Source: Chaetoderma sp. LZ-2023a
Taxonomy: Eukaryota; Mollusca; Caudofoveata; Chaetodermatida; Chaetodermatidae
Reading direction: 5' to 3'
Length of the DNA stretch: 64,000 nucleotides
Assembly: GCA_034401795.1 (NCBI GenBank)
Contig: CM067374.1
Coordinates: 94,456,398 to 94,520,397, forward strand
In this document: piece after piece, positions 20,136 to 31,906 of the stretch
How the letters are laid out: every line of letters starts with the position of its first letter
Position numbering within the stretch: the first letter of the stretch is position 1
Translations under genes and position numbers: made by a program
The notes under the pieces: model-generated
The model's database searches: none
Seen by the model: the letters and a program-made list of their open reading frames with translations, nothing else
Told to the model about the DNA's origin: nothing

Positions 20136-20965
20136 TTGGTGATAGTACTAACGATGACACTGGATGATAATAATATGGATTACAATCTTGAAGATATAAA
20201 AGTGGCAATAGTTGGTGATTATGATTTAATATTACATTATGTTGGGTATTTTGGGGCTAGCCCGACAGAGTGCCATATGCAACAACAGCCACTGGTCGGA
20301 CTGGACCCAAAACGCGCAACATCTTTTCTCCTTGAGATTTGTACTACAGTAAATAAGGTTCGATTCGTAAGGTACGTACTGATTTCCTAAAAAGAAAACC
20401 CCCACAGAAAACATGTGCAATAATTGGAATCGATAGCATCTGTTATTCTTGTTAATCTATGTATATTTGTATTATGTAACATTATTATGTTAATTTCTGA
20501 TCAAACCGTTATGATGATGTTTTAATATTATATATTCTGTTGGGTATTTTGGGACTAGTTCGACCGGCGGCTGTTGATGCCATAACTAGCAACAGCCGCT
20601 GATCGGATCGGTTCCAAAATACGCAACAGTCTTTCTCTGTATAGTTATTCTGAGACTTGTACTACGGTAAATAAGGTTCAAAGTATATAAATAGATTCTA
20701 GCATGTGCAATAATTGAAAATGACAGTAACTGATATTCTTGTTAAGTCACGTATACTCATATTATGTAACATTGTTATGTTAATTTCTTTTCATTGTTAT
20801 GATGATGCGTTAATATTATATATTCTGTTGGACATTTTGGGGCCAGTTTGACTGGCGGCTGTTGATGCAACAACAGACGTTTTGCCGGATTGGTCCCAAA
20901 ATGCGCCACAGCTTAACTCTGTACAGTTATCATGAGGTTCAAAGTATATAAATTGATGTATGTAA
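20136..20965. repeat. Three-unit tandem array of a hairpin repeat (about 290 bp period)
   Basis: The landmark TTGGG(T/A)(A)TTTTGGG recurs at about 20241, 20540 and 20827. Each unit has a stem such as GACCGGCGGCTGTTGATG / CAACAGCCGCTGATCGG, then a CTGTA.AGTTAT and GGTTCAAAGTATATAAAT tail, and ends with TTAATATTATATATTCTGTT before the next unit. Units 1 and 2 are longer (299, 287); unit 3 is truncated. No protein is encoded. Confidence 0.8.
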
Positions 20966-21282
20966 GGACATGATGTCTAAATACAAGTAAATAGCGGTAC
21001 ATGTCGTACAGCTCGGGGCGAATCTAAGAATTTTCTACGCAAAGCGGTGTTGCTAGAAAAAACACATGTCTGCGCTGTGTCCGGAAGGGATGTCACCTCA
21101 CCAAGAGAATGGACTCCGTGATCACCCACGACAGAATTGATGAAATTTAGATGCTATCATAGTGTGTCTCATGCATTTTGTAGGTAAGATCGGTTTAAAT
21201 ATTACTAGAATATGTGAAGGTGTTGATTGAAGAAAGGGCACATTAGGCGGGGAAGGGAAACCGTGCTTGTTGTGGGACCCAC
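20966..21282. other. Gene-free stretch
   Basis: No gene or repeat recognised. Confidence 0.4.
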
Positions 21283-21634
21283 AATGAACCTTTCCAGTTA
21301 TAGCTATGCCCCGCCCATCTCTAGCTAAACTCCATCACGCTTCGCCCATGTTTGGATCGATCGATCCCTGAACGCCCCGACTATCAATTTCCAGAAAATT
21401 ATACAGGTAAGCTGCTAGGCAGCAACAGCGCCCAGTCAAATTAGTTTCAAAATATTCAACAGCATGTTTATTAAATAGTAGAGACATACAATTCGTACAG
21501 CGTGCCTGACGTTTAAGCGTTTAAGACGGACTAAATCGAGCATTTCACGTTGTATTTGATTATGCCGTCATCATGCACGTCACGTAGTTGATTATGACGT
21601 CATATGATGGATGGATAAATTGGAAAGGTCCATT
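21283..21634 (-). mobile_element. Family B element, both ends present (B2, reverse)
   Basis: Ends AATGAACCTTTCCAGTTATA and TAAATTGGAAAGGTCCATT form the terminal inverted repeat. Internally: GCCCCGCCCATC GC box, CGATCGATCCCTGAACG, hairpin with left arm deleted (GGCAGCAACAGCGCCCAGTC only), TTTATTAAATAGTAGAGACA, CRE at 21595. A good copy for defining the ends. Confidence 0.85.
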
Positions 21635-22033
21635 GCCCACCCTTCCATACCACTTCCAGAACGATGTAGAAGATGAGAGAAGCTATAGAAAGATGGTCAG
21701 AATATTAAATTGTAGTTTTTACATCGTTTCACTTAGCACTGATTTAGTTTCGTTAATTGGATGTATATATTATAACGACATCTGTTTCGGAACACCTGCG
21801 GAAATAAACTTTGCGGACAACAACCAAACAAATATAACACGTGATGAAAGTTGTCACGGATGGAATGCTAACCATATGACGACTAATTTCAGCCGGGTAA
21901 ACTTCAATGTAGCCGCCAGTTTAAACAAGGGTACGGTCAATTTCAAGCACGTGAACTATGGAAATTGCGTGCCTTTAAACCTCTTCATTTCGGTTACAGT
22001 TCATGGTCTGATTAATGTGTTGACCACAGTTTA

Positions 22034-22095
22034 ATTGAAAGCGGTTGCTGTCGGACGGCTGCAACAATTTTCAGTCAAACTGATTTCGAAATATC
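22034..22095. repeat. Family B core hairpin, diverged
   Basis: GAAAGCGGTTGCTGTCGGAC followed by GCTGCAACAATTTTCAGTCA and AACTGATTTCGAAATAT. Imperfect inner stem. Confidence 0.5.
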
Positions 22096-22635
22096 CCGCG
22101 TGTGTTCAACCGTTGTATTTAGTAACGACCATATATATACATATACGCCTATAGCATCAAATGGGTTCTTTGGTAAGTGGAATGTCCGTCGTTTATCGGC
22201 CAGCAAACATAGCTCAGGCCACGAATCCGTTATATGAGGTATTGAAATACTTAGGAAAATACTGGCGTGTTTATACAACTGCTTGTGGTCAGTGTTTGGA
22301 CAGCTCCGGCCACGGTCAAATTATGTTTTCTCTGACCACGGGAGCAGAAGAGACCGCAGACGTACGTCAGCTATACAAACTCAATCACTGACCATCCAAA
22401 AACAGGATTAAAGCGAGATAGACTCGTTTTGTGCTTGGTGAAGTGAGACGACGATTTCCCTCTTTTTCCGGATTTAAAGGTAATTCCAGTTGGACGACTT
22501 AACCAACCTGTTCGGGTGTGGAGGCTATTGGGGTGGGTTGAGATACAAGTTGACGGACATCCATTTTAGATTAATTACACTCATGTTTAAAAAATATATC
22601 CCATGGCAAGTGAAAATTGACCCTGTGTTAACAAT
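22096..22635. other. Gene-free stretch
   Basis: No coding region recognised; the open frames at 22075-22391 overlap on both strands. Confidence 0.4.
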
Positions 22636-22768
22636 TTAACTGTGCATGCTGAATTTCTGCAAACTACCGTAACTCTGAATATGCTGAATATTTTGAAAAC
22701 GATTTGACTGAAAGAGTTATTACCCATTGAAATTAATATCTATGGCCTGGCAGCAGTCAGTCAGTTAA
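22636..22768. mobile_element. Family C MITE, stem arm deleted (C4)
   Basis: TTAACTGTGCATGCTGAATT at the left, CAGTCAGTCAGTTAA at the right; only the left stem arm CGATTTGACTGAAAG remains. The right TTAA is the left TTAA of A15. Confidence 0.8.
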
Positions 22769-22984
22769 TATTCAAATTTGTTCAAGAAAATTAAAATTCA
22801 CTGGACAGAAAATGTATATTTGCAGACCAAGAGAATTTTACCTTTGACAATTTACCACTGGAATCACTGGCTCAGTAATTATCGTGCTAAATTGTCAAGA
22901 ATAACATTCTCTTGGTCTGCAAATGGACAGTTCTGAAGACCACGGCAGGACCCGTTCCTGGCCGGTTGACTGTTAAGGGGTTTA
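22765..22984. mobile_element. Family A hairpin MITE (A15)
   Basis: Starts at the TTAA ending C4. Carries TATTTGCAGACCAAGAGAA / TTCTCTTGGTCTGCAAATGG and a decayed stem (TCACTGGCTCAGTAATTATCG). Right end TGTTAAGGGGTTTA. Confidence 0.8.
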
Positions 22985-23516
22985 TCTGAACACTTATCCT
23001 CAGTCATCACTTTCACCTGTATCGTTAAACAGTCGTCTATAATGTAGTACATATACTGGCCTATTTTACAAGGTAGGCATACGCGCTGGCTTGTTTATAT
23101 AGCGGATCTGTGGTTTGTCAGTAGCTAAATGAACACTTATAGGAATTGTCGAATATTATATTAATAAGCAATGAATTAATAATGCATTAACATAGGCGTA
23201 GGAGGAGGGGGTGGGGGTGGGGGTGGGGGGTTAAGGCAATGGGTGCGATAGCGCCCTTCCCATGTTTCCTCTCTCCCATAGTCTATCCCAACAGTGCACT
23301 CCTAGTTTTTGTCCCCACTAATAGTTTAGTTCCCCCAGTTCAAAATACGTCCCTCCCTATACCCCTGATTTATATATCAGCGGATATTGAATAACGAATA
23401 TGATTGCAATGGTGTTGGTGGTCAAGATGCCAATGATGATGATGGTAAAAGCAATAGGTGTTGTTATGAAACAACAAGGTTTATATTCGTAGAGAAATGT
23501 AGGCAACTTTGTGACA
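22985..23516. other. Gene-free stretch with G-rich tract
   Basis: A GGAGGAGGGGGTGGGGG-type tract lies at 23201-23231. No coding signal. Confidence 0.5.
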
Positions 23517-23521
23517 CCCCC

Positions 23522-23552
<31 letters not shown>

Positions 23553-23560
23553 ATACACAT
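23516..23560. repeat. Poly-C followed by (CA)n
   Basis: About 23 C followed by eight or so CA units. Prone to replication and assembly error. Confidence 0.95.
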
Positions 23561-23729
23561 GCAAATGTCACGTATAGCCAACCAGACTTAGTTGAATACA
23601 AGGAAACCATAACTCTTGCGATGAACATAAGTATATTTATGACGAGGTTTAAACATATACTTTTAGCTAGGAGCCACAACTACTATATTATCAGCTGTCT
23701 ATATGTCCGACTGTCTGGTGGTTCTGTCT

Positions 23730-24109
23730 AATAGACCTTTCTAAGTTTATCCAATCGTCTGACGTCATATGACGTCATAATTAACTAAGTGACGTTTATG
23801 AGAGTTTGTTCCAAACAGTCTGTCTTTAACGATTAATAATCCGGCACGTTGTACGAATTGTATGTCTTTGGAAATTAATAAACATGCTGTTGAATACTTT
23901 GAAACTAATTTGACTGGGCGCTGTTGCTGCCATAGGCAGCAGCAGCACCCAGTCAAATTAGTTTCAAAATATTCAACAGCTTACATGTATAGTTTTCTGG
24001 AAATTGATAGTAAGGTAATTCAGAGATCTACCGATCCCAACACGAGCGAGGTGTGGGTGGAGCTTATCTAGAGATTGGCGGGGCATAGCTAAAAATGGAA
24101 ACGTCCATT
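23730..24109 (+). mobile_element. Family B element (B3)
   Basis: AATAGACCTTTCTAAGTTTA at the left; ATAGCTAAAAATGGAAACGTCCATT at the right forms the inverted end. Two CREs (23760, 23770), GAATTGTATGTCTTTG, hairpin ACTAATTTGACTGGGCGCTG / CAGCACCCAGTCAAATTAGT, AACACGAGCGAGGTGTGG, then GCGGGGCATAGC. Confidence 0.9.
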
Positions 24110-24112
24110 GCC

Positions 24113-24155
24113 TGCCCGCCTGCCTGCCTCACGTATTGCCTGCCTGCCTACATGT
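24113..24155. repeat. (TGCC)n short microsatellite
   Basis: TGCCTGCC units broken by ACGTAT; directly follows B3. Confidence 0.85.
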
Positions 24156-24645
24156 CTTAAAATTTAACTTTTCTAACAAAATGTTTATGTTGTGGTTTTG
24201 GTTTGTAACTAGCATAGGTCAGTCTGGTCTCTCCATTCATTGGTCGGTCTCGCAAGTTCAAGTTCACGTTTTATTCGTTTACTCTACATAAAGCATATGA
24301 GGGAAAATATCTTACAATTAATATACTGGCGGTAGATATAAATTACATGTTTTATATTGTTAGCATTATAGCATTAAGATGTAACAGAGCATCAATATTT
24401 CTCATAAATCCTATGTACAGTTTGTTATCACATTAGCATTGTTTAAGTTTAATTAAAATGGTCATATACGCGGACAATTTAAAACAGAGCGGGCATAATT
24501 GTATGCGAGTTTAAAATCACGAGTTATAGCTCTTTCTTCGCGTGGATAAGGTATTTACAGAGGTTTATTAGCACAGGCCTGTTGCATATTGAATGGACCC
24601 TTTTGTTTTTTTATTGATTGATTGGTAGTGTAGTACTCATTCATG
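24156..24645. other. Gene-free stretch
   Basis: No coding region. It may be the 3' untranslated part of the LINE fragment at 24646-24850, which runs in this direction. Confidence 0.4.
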
Positions 24646-24850
24646 GTTATATTTTTGTCTTTCTGTGTTATATTTGGGACAGACAAAAAGAAAGTGCAGT
24701 TCATCCTCTACCCAGTTACATAAATCACAAAGACGTTCACGCCTTTCCGTTCCCGTCCACCTCCCAGTCTCTATAGCTAATTTGTGATTTAGCGTTCTGA
24801 AATGGCATAACGTTATTGCATCACGGTGGAATTGCGAAGTATCGTTCCAA
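24646..24850 (-). pseudogene. LINE 3'-end fragment with CxxC-H-C motif
   Basis: Translating the minus strand gives an uninterrupted C-terminal piece containing RLCDLCNWVEDELHFLFVCP, a CX2C...H...C motif found at the C-terminus of many LINE-encoded proteins of molluscs and other animals. It is preceded by HFRTLNHKLAIETGRWTG, the usual spacer. The frame ends in TGA at about 24646. No RT is left. A second such fragment, of a different element, lies at 33600-34330. Probably a 5'-truncated insertion. Confidence 0.75.
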
Positions 24851-25497
24851 ATTTACATCGTTTTTTTAATTTTGTTATAGAATGATAACCGGCTTGACTC
24901 GCAGTCTATCGGTTTGTCGGCCAAAAAGTAGGCGAATAGTTTTATCATTTCCAATTAAGTGTATTGCACCTTTGATAGTTTAAATTTACGATTGGCCATT
25001 TGAGAATACCTATTATATTGTAAGAAAAACAATGTGTGATGATCTAACATTAAGCCAACTCTATCAATAAGTAACAGTATCATTTCAGGCTATTAAACGC
25101 ATAGGGGCCTAACAAACTGATTTTTTTTCCAAAACAAACACTGAAATAACAATTTCTTTCAAGGACATACCAGTTTAGAACGCTAAATAGTATTATTTAT
25201 GAAAATGTACGCTTACTCAAAATATTTAAATACTTGTTTCCATTGTCAATCAAACGGGGCGTGGAAATACCCTCTGGCTACCTGATGGGTGCATCATATC
25301 CTGAAACATCATCTACTGCGAGGTGTAATATTAACATGCTTCATTCATTCTATGATCTCCGCTCTATGGATGCGGCTGTTGATCCTTTTGTCAGCTTATA
25401 TGCCATCACCACCAACAGGCGTTGCACTTTGGAAACCGGGAAAACGAACATTCGCTAATACTTCGCAAACCACTTGAAAATCTAGTCAGTGGAACTC
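24851..25497. other. Gene-free stretch
   Basis: Possibly more of the decayed LINE next to 24850, but no frame is recognisable. No repeat seen. Confidence 0.35.
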
Positions 25498-25890
25498 CAT
25501 GCACCTTTCCAGTTTCTCCATCCACCATATGACGTCCTAATTAACTATGTGTCGTGTAGAATGAGGTAATAATCAAGGACGTCATGAATGACGTAGTTAA
25601 GTTCATCAGGAACGCATAATTGGTGACGGACTAAGCGTTGTTGCACGAATTGTATGTCTTACTCTTTAATAAACATGCTGTTGACTATTTTGAAACAAAT
25701 TTGACTGGGCGCTGTTGCTGCCATATAGGCAGCAGCACCAACCAGTCAAATTAGTTTCAAAATATTCAGCAGCTTACCTCTATAGTTTTATGGAAATTGA
25801 TAGTCAGAGTTCAGGGATCGATCGATCCCAACACGAGCGAGGTGTGGGCGAAGCTTAGCTAGAGATGGGCTAGAACTGGAGAGGTCCATT
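25498..25890 (+). mobile_element. Family B element (B4)
   Basis: ATGCACCTTTCCAGTTTCTC at the left, AGAACTGGAGAGGTCCATT at the right; ATATGACGTCCT replaces the CRE. Hairpin AATTTGACTGGGCGCTGTTG / CAGCACCAACCAGTCAAATT; CGATCGATCCCAACACGAGC. Confidence 0.9.
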
Positions 25891-26483
25891 GCCAGGAGAG
25901 TTGATTTCTAGACCAAATGTGAATAAAATAACTACTTAGATTGGAGAGGCTGGTGATAATGTTTAAGTGAATGCAAACATGTGTATCAGGATATCATGTC
26001 CAATACACTGAAAATAATGAAGAAAATTATTTAAGCTTGACTGACTCCAGAATTTAAATTGCTTTTGATCATATCCTGAATAAATTTAAAACCAATTTCT
26101 AAAGTGAAAGATCATTATTTGATTCATGGAAACCGGGAAAATCAGGTCCTACACATTCCAGCAATAAATTCACATGATCCGAGGACCTGACAGGAAACAC
26201 TATATTACACGAACTAATATGATGAGTAATACCAGAGGTTCTTTGAATGTCGAAATCGTCTTTCCTACATGTTGAGTTTCATTTCAGTTTCAATATGAGC
26301 TTTCATTACATGAGGATAACGGCCGCACCCAAGATCAACACGAACACCACCACTTACATGTAAGGTATCTTATTCTCACTGAAAGACTTCTGTGGGTTTT
26401 CTTTAGTAAATAATGAAGTTAATTCTTCAATGCAAACTTCACCTGCTTCTGAAGCATTGTGACACATTTAGCTGTTTCGTTCT
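25891..26483. other. Gene-free stretch
   Basis: No coding region or repeat recognised. Confidence 0.4.
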
Positions 26484-26693
26484 TTAAACTGTCTGACTGC
26501 TGTAAGCCACCAGACAATAATTTCAATGGGTAATAACTCTGGACCTGCTGAATATCTGGAAAACAATTTGACTGAACGTTGTTGGTGGCTTAGCCACCAA
26601 CAACTTTCAGTCAAAAAGTTTTCAAAATGTTAAGCATACCCAGAATTAAACCACATTGAAAAAGTAATCTGAAGAAACTCAGCAGGCAGTTAA
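26484..26693. mobile_element. Family C hairpin MITE, near-complete (C5, reverse)
   Basis: TTAAACTGTCTGACTGCTG at the left; CAGCAGGCAGTTAA at the right. The two ends are inverted repeats. Core ACTGAACGTTGTTGGTGGC / GCCACCAACAACTTTCAGT. Confidence 0.85.
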
Positions 26694-26842
26694 AACAACA
26701 GTGTTAACGTTTTGATCTTCTATTCAGTTAGTTAGCCCTTCAAACCCATTGTCTCCACCATTTCCCATTGATGGGTCTAAAGAGCTTATGTCGTTAATCA
26801 CTCAAAGAGCAGAAACGACAAATTCTTTGTATTGTACCGGAT

Positions 26843-26950
26843 TGTTATGCTAAATATTCTGAAACCAAATTGACTGGAACCTGTTGCTGCCTATGGATTC
26901 TATAACGGCAGCATATTCCAGTCAATTTAGTTTCAAAATATTAAACAGTT
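26843..26950. repeat. Family B core hairpin
   Basis: GTTATGCTAAATATTCTGAA, ACCAAATTGACTGGAACCTG on the left; CATATTCCAGTCAATTTAGT and TTCAAAATATTAAACAG on the right; loop CTATGGATTCTATAACGG. Confidence 0.75.
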
Positions 26951-28224
26951 TCCATGCATCGCTGTCTTGAAATTGAGCCACTGGGATGTCTAAGGTTCCA
27001 GGGTTAAGAAAAATGGCCTTAGTTTATAGTGCGTCTGGCTACCTTTTATATCTTCTATACTATCGTGCCATCTCGGTTTTTCTTGGATGTTGCCAGTAGG
27101 CCCTAAAACCAATGTTTTCTCGCGATCTTATCGTGTTTTCACGCCCTTTGATCGTGTATAACGAGATCCAAAATCAGAATTTTAAAATTTGATTTGGCAT
27201 ATAATTTGAGAATGTCGGCGATCAAAAAAGGGCGACGTTTGACAGTATGCTGCGAAAAAATATATATTTTTCTGAAGTATGCGAAGCGAATCAAAAGATA
27301 ATATTTATTTTCTGTCAAGCGGCTATTGAAAGTAAATATTGCATTGCTTATATAGCCTACGCACAGTAGACGCGATTCTGTGTAGGGTCACGCTTGTGTC
27401 CAAACTCTCACGGTTAGGGATAGAGGTTAACCGATAGATGTAGGCTTATGCTCATACCCTTACAGCGAGCTCAATCGATCGGGCACATACAGACGCACAC
27501 ATTTAGTCAAATGTAAACTATCACCGTTTGATTGTCACACACGTTGATTGTGGAACATTATGGTGCACATTTTGGAAACATGCATCTGAAAGTTGTTGCA
27601 TCGAGGTAAACAACAATGTTCGCAGAATGAACATCATCAGGCATACGAAAGAGTTGGTGTGTGTGTCCGTCTGCCTCTATCCCCTCCCCCCCCCCCCCCC
27701 CCCACCACCCTGCCCCGCCCCCCCCCCCTCCCCACTCCACCCTCACACACCCATCCCACCCCGGCGCCTGCGTATTATTGAGTAGCCATAAGAAATGGAT
27801 GGATCCCTCCCTGGAGCTGACTTTAAACATGTTAATGCTAACTTACAATTTGCGCTAAGTCCCCCCTCCCGCCACCACCACATGTTAAATAATAATTGGG
27901 GTGGGTGGGTGGCTGGGTAGGAGGGGTGGGGATGCGGACTTGTCGTAAGGTGGGGGGGGGGGTTTGGTTGGTGGTACACTGTGATAGCAACGGCTTTCAG
28001 CAATGCAATTTTCATTACCATAACCGTCGTATTCGCTGAACAGCATTACAAACGTTCCATCAGTAAGTGACAGGAACATAAGCTCTAGGCCTATATGACT
28101 ACGCCCAGTACCCTTTATTAGAAACACACAAGTTAGGCTATTTTAACGCTTTCACCCATAATACCCCAGACTCTCATTGCCAAAATAATCATATATGGTA
28201 AGCTACTGAATAACGATATCTAAT
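26951..28224. other. Gene-free stretch with C-rich tracts
   Basis: 27681-27765 is C-rich (CCCCTCC, CCCCACC) and 27890-27965 is G-rich; several Pro-rich open frames here are composition artefacts. No gene recognised. Confidence 0.5.
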
Positions 28225-28300
28225 TTTCTTGGAGGCCGGTGTGACCTCAGGTAGTAACAGCTCCCAGCTTCCCAGTCAATTACCATTCAAAGTATTCACC
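28225..28300. repeat. Family B core hairpin, decayed
   Basis: GGAGGCCGGTGTGACCTCAG, then AACAGCTCCCAGCTTCCCAG and TCAATTACCATTCAAAGTAT. Right arm recognisable, left arm poor. Confidence 0.5.
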
Positions 28301-28664
28301 TGAAGATATCGTTCATTGTAAAGTAGTATTCGGAAATGACCTTTCTGGCTGCATGGCTAACCCCTCTTGCGTCAACTTAACCCTTTAATGGCAAAAATAG
28401 TCTTCTAAAATTTAAATATCTTGAAATATATTGATCATCAAAATGTTTAATTGATATATCAAGTAGTAGTTTGAGAGCTTTGAGGCGCTGGTGGGACAAC
28501 AGTGGTTAAAGTGGATAATTGACATGGCCACATTTGGGAAGGTTGAGGTGTCAAAAAAACGAAGGTTGTATCCCGTGCCTGTAGCTAAACTCACGTATGG
28601 TTTAATTAACTCTTTAAACTTTACAGGCTAGAAATTACAAACTATTTCTGATATAAGGAATATT

Positions 28665-28756
28665 CAGTTGGATATTCTGAAACTAATTTGACTGGAAGCT
28701 GTTGCGGCTTATGACATCAACAGCCTCCAGTCACATTAGTTTCAGAATATTCAACG
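28665..28756. repeat. Family B core hairpin
   Basis: TTGGATATTCTGAAACTAAT, TTGACTGGAAGCTGTTGCGG on the left, CAACAGCCTCCAGTCACATT and AGTTTCAGAATATTCAAC on the right. Confidence 0.8.
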
Positions 28757-29419
28757 GCGTACCTATAGGCCTATAGTTTTCTTGAAATTGAGCCACGCGA
28801 TTTTCAAGGGTTAACTTGTTAGCTGTCGTTATCCTAAAAAGTCTACCAGACGTATAATTAGGCATTTCAAATGCGCCAACAAGCCAGGGACGATTAAAGA
28901 CGAATTCAAAATAGATTTCGCCTGTAATTTTAATACATTTGTACTCACGATTTTGAAAATAATTCAAATTGACAGTTAAGACACGTACTGAATAGTGTCT
29001 GTCATTATCATGTTCCAATTCAATAATCACACTTTACTATCAGAATGACTGCCGCCTTCATATGCGTGTAAACATGATTATTCAGACTAATAGCTCCACA
29101 AGTTATTGTCGACGTTATTATTTCTCGTCCGAAAAAAATTATTCCTCAAATAGACTTAGTTTTTCTAAGAAGCAATTTCACGACGATAAAAATACAAAAT
29201 TAAATAATATTAGATGAATATTTTCGGCGGGGAATATATTTGCCTAATATGCGAAGTGAAAACTATATAAAATATAACACAATAAGGTTTTCTGAAACAA
29301 ATCCTTTAATATAGTTGTGGTTGTTAACCAAGGGAGACAACCCTCGATACATAAGTTCATAAAATAGAATCGTTATCTCCCGCTAATAACGAATTTAACG
29401 CACTTTCTGTTTTATTCAG
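28757..29419. other. Gene-free stretch
   Basis: No coding region recognised; AT-rich. Confidence 0.4.
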
Positions 29420-29439
29420 GAAAGACCATTGCCACCAAG
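29420..29439 (+). other. Candidate 20-nt microexon
   Basis: A pyrimidine-rich tract ending TTTATTCAG precedes GAAAGACCATTGCCACCAAG, followed by GTAAGATT. Acceptor and donor are both close to consensus. If coding, it would read in one phase as Glu-Arg-Pro-Leu-Pro-Pro. No flanking exons can be assigned, so it may be chance. Confidence 0.25.
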
Positions 29440-30565
29440 GTAAGATTTACAGACTCTTCCATAGAGAATGGGGAGGGCCGCTCGCCTTTCTCCTTGAAAA
29501 ATTTAGAAACCATTTCATGCGTTTTGAGTGATACACAGCATTTATTTTGCTTCAATTTTGTCCTTATTCTCTACAGATAACCTACGGCCTACTGACCGAA
29601 AAGGCATTCTCACCCATATGTACACACCTGGATGGGTGTGGGGTGTGATGGTGGGGTGTGGGGTGTGTGGGTGTGTGTGTGTGTTTCTGCCAACAAGCTG
29701 TTATCCCGTGTTTTAGTGGCTCCTTATATTTATTTAAACTATTTATAAAGAAAGAATACATCATCAATCATCATTGATAACGCTGTTCGTAATAGTAAAT
29801 ATGTCTTGGTTATTTTCATCGTACTAACATACGCTCACTCGCATAGAAATACGCTGTTCGAGGACGTACTTGCAGACCTGTGATTTCTCCCTATGTGAAG
29901 TAACATTACGCTAGTGGGTTAGAGGTAGACACTCAGATTTCTGCCTACTTCACGCGATAGGCGAGAATTCGTCCGGTGACCTAATTTCCAATCACAACTG
30001 CGATCGCGACGCTGTTGGTCTGGAAAGAGACATTTGCAAAAGTTTGCAATAGTTTTTCTTGGTTTTGCTCTAAACAAGTTATCTGAGGAACAGAAAATGT
30101 GTAGATTGGTTTTCGGTAACAAAAACCGCTAGTTTGGTTTACGCACATGTGTAAATTTGTCTACTTCCTGATTTCTTATCGAGCAATCTCATTAGCGCAA
30201 GTTGACTGACCCCAGTTCATTAATATGTATGAAGCTTCGTGAACTTAGCGCAAACATCAAAGGCGTGCAAGCACGGTACTCGATACGGTAACGTAGTGGG
30301 AGGGCGAGGATCGTGCAATAGTACGATGGGTTATTTTGTGATACGCCGTATCGTTTTAAATATGCATAGTTTGTCGTTAATTCTGGGTAATTTCCGGCAA
30401 TGACGTCATCTTAGAGCGGCAGATTTCTTACGTAAAATGGTCTGTGTTTTTTTCTGAATAAATAACTATTTCCTTAATCAGTTTTGTTGAAATACGAAAG
30501 GTTAGTGGCATACTCTGCCGCATGTAGATGTTTAAACAGGTTGAAAGCTTATTTTGCTTTCTAAC

Positions 30566-30609
30566 GGACGAATCGGTACGTAAAGTAGGACGAATCGGTA
30601 CGTAAAGTA
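30566..30609. repeat. 22-bp perfect tandem duplication
   Basis: Two exact copies of a 22-base unit beginning GGACGAATCGG and ending TACGTAAAGTA. Confidence 0.9.
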
Positions 30610-30826
30610 TGGATTACAGCGTATTAGGGGAGGTAATTTTTGTTGTTTACAAACAGAAAACTAGAAACTTAGTACGAACACGGCCTGAGAAGTCGTTACA
30701 CTTTGTCTTACTACAATTACTGAAATATAGATATACTGGAGCCATACGAGGGTTCAAGACAAGATGCTATCCCGACGATTTTCGTGGCTAAAACGGACAA
30801 AGAAACCGTGTCATCTAAAAAAATTT

Positions 30827-30853
30827 ATCATCATCATCATCATCATCATCATT
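30827..30853. repeat. (ATC)n microsatellite
   Basis: Nine or so ATC units ending in ATTGATG. Confidence 0.9.
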
Positions 30854-31026
30854 GATGAGGTATAAGACATTGGCTTGACCTCGGTGGATTATGTCATCTT
30901 GTTTCTTTGTTTAGATGTGTTGCCATGCTGTGTCACTGTGATAATGAAACTACAATCTACATTAACACGTAGGCCTACATACCAGATATAAGAATTTCCT
31001 GGTGCATAATAACTAAAATTTTATTC

Positions 31027-31116
31027 TGTTGAAAAGGTTGAAACTAATTTGACTGGAAGCCATTGCTGCCTTACACAGCAATGACTTCCAGTCAAACTAT
31101 TTTCAAAATATTCAAC
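31027..31116. repeat. Family B core hairpin
   Basis: TGTTGAAAAGGTTGAAACTA, ATTTGACTGGAAGCCATTGC on the left and GCAATGACTTCCAGTCAAAC, TTTCAAAATATTCAACA on the right. Closest to the 2002-2080 copy (GCCATTGCTGCC stem). Confidence 0.8.
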
Positions 31117-31906
31117 ACGTTGCCTGCATGATTGACCTAAGTTTGCGATACATGTAGCGATGTCGTTGAAGCGATAATCTACTCCATCCGGGCCAAGATG
31201 GGCCTCTGAAGTGGCCCAGAGGAATAGATTACATGGGCTGAAAATTAGGTAACCTATTTTTTAGGCTACCCAAATTTATCTGAGTTTAGGGTCCGCACCA
31301 TCATTGTTACTGTTATCATGGTCAGCACATTTCCACGTGACCAAATCACTCACTGGTAACATTTGCTATGCACAACGTGACGCCACTATTCAAAGTAATT
31401 TGCCAGTTACGTCAACAAACAGATGCTTCCAGTATCGCGGCCTACTCGCAACACACCTGTCGATTAATCGGGATACTATTGACCACTGGTTAACGCCAGC
31501 TGTCCCAGATGACCACGGGTCCTGTCATTACTCCACACACGACCATGAATTGCCCACACCTTATGCTGTTTACATAACTGATCTGGCACTAGGGGTCATT
31601 GTGCGTCCAGCCAACCGTTACCGATCATTGTAATAATTGTTCGGGTCGCAGCTAATGACCAACGTTACGTCATAACAAGCGAATGGCTTAACTACGGGGG
31701 GCGTATACATTTCGCCAAATGCTTGTTATATTGCGTATATGTATGTAAATGAGCCGCCGAGCTTAGCAGATCTAACTTATCCTAATTTATGCTGGGATGT
31801 GAAAAGGTACTAAAGGCCATATCAAGACATTTGTTTGCTTTTATAAACCCTTCTAACTTAATTATTCAATATCTAGGAAAAAAGAGAATGCCGGAACTTT
31901 AACCCC
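31117..31906. other. Gene-free stretch
   Basis: One open frame of 109 codons (31304-31633, plus) has no recognisable domain; not called as a gene. Confidence 0.4.

Larger units (their letters stand above)
29440..31026. other. Gene-free stretch
   Basis: Contains a GT-rich tract (29634-29692), a CRE at 30401-30408, a 22-bp perfect tandem duplication (30566-30609) and an ATC microsatellite. Another acceptor-like tract (TCCTTATTCTCTACAG) ends at 29576. No coding region recognised. Confidence 0.45.

Noticed and set aside
21588..22034. 148-codon plus-strand frame
   Set aside because: It starts inside family B element B2 and shows no domain, signal peptide or coding bias; probably chance.
27528..28127. 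Pro-, Gly- and His-rich frames
   Set aside because: Caused by C-runs and G-runs; frames on all phases look alike.
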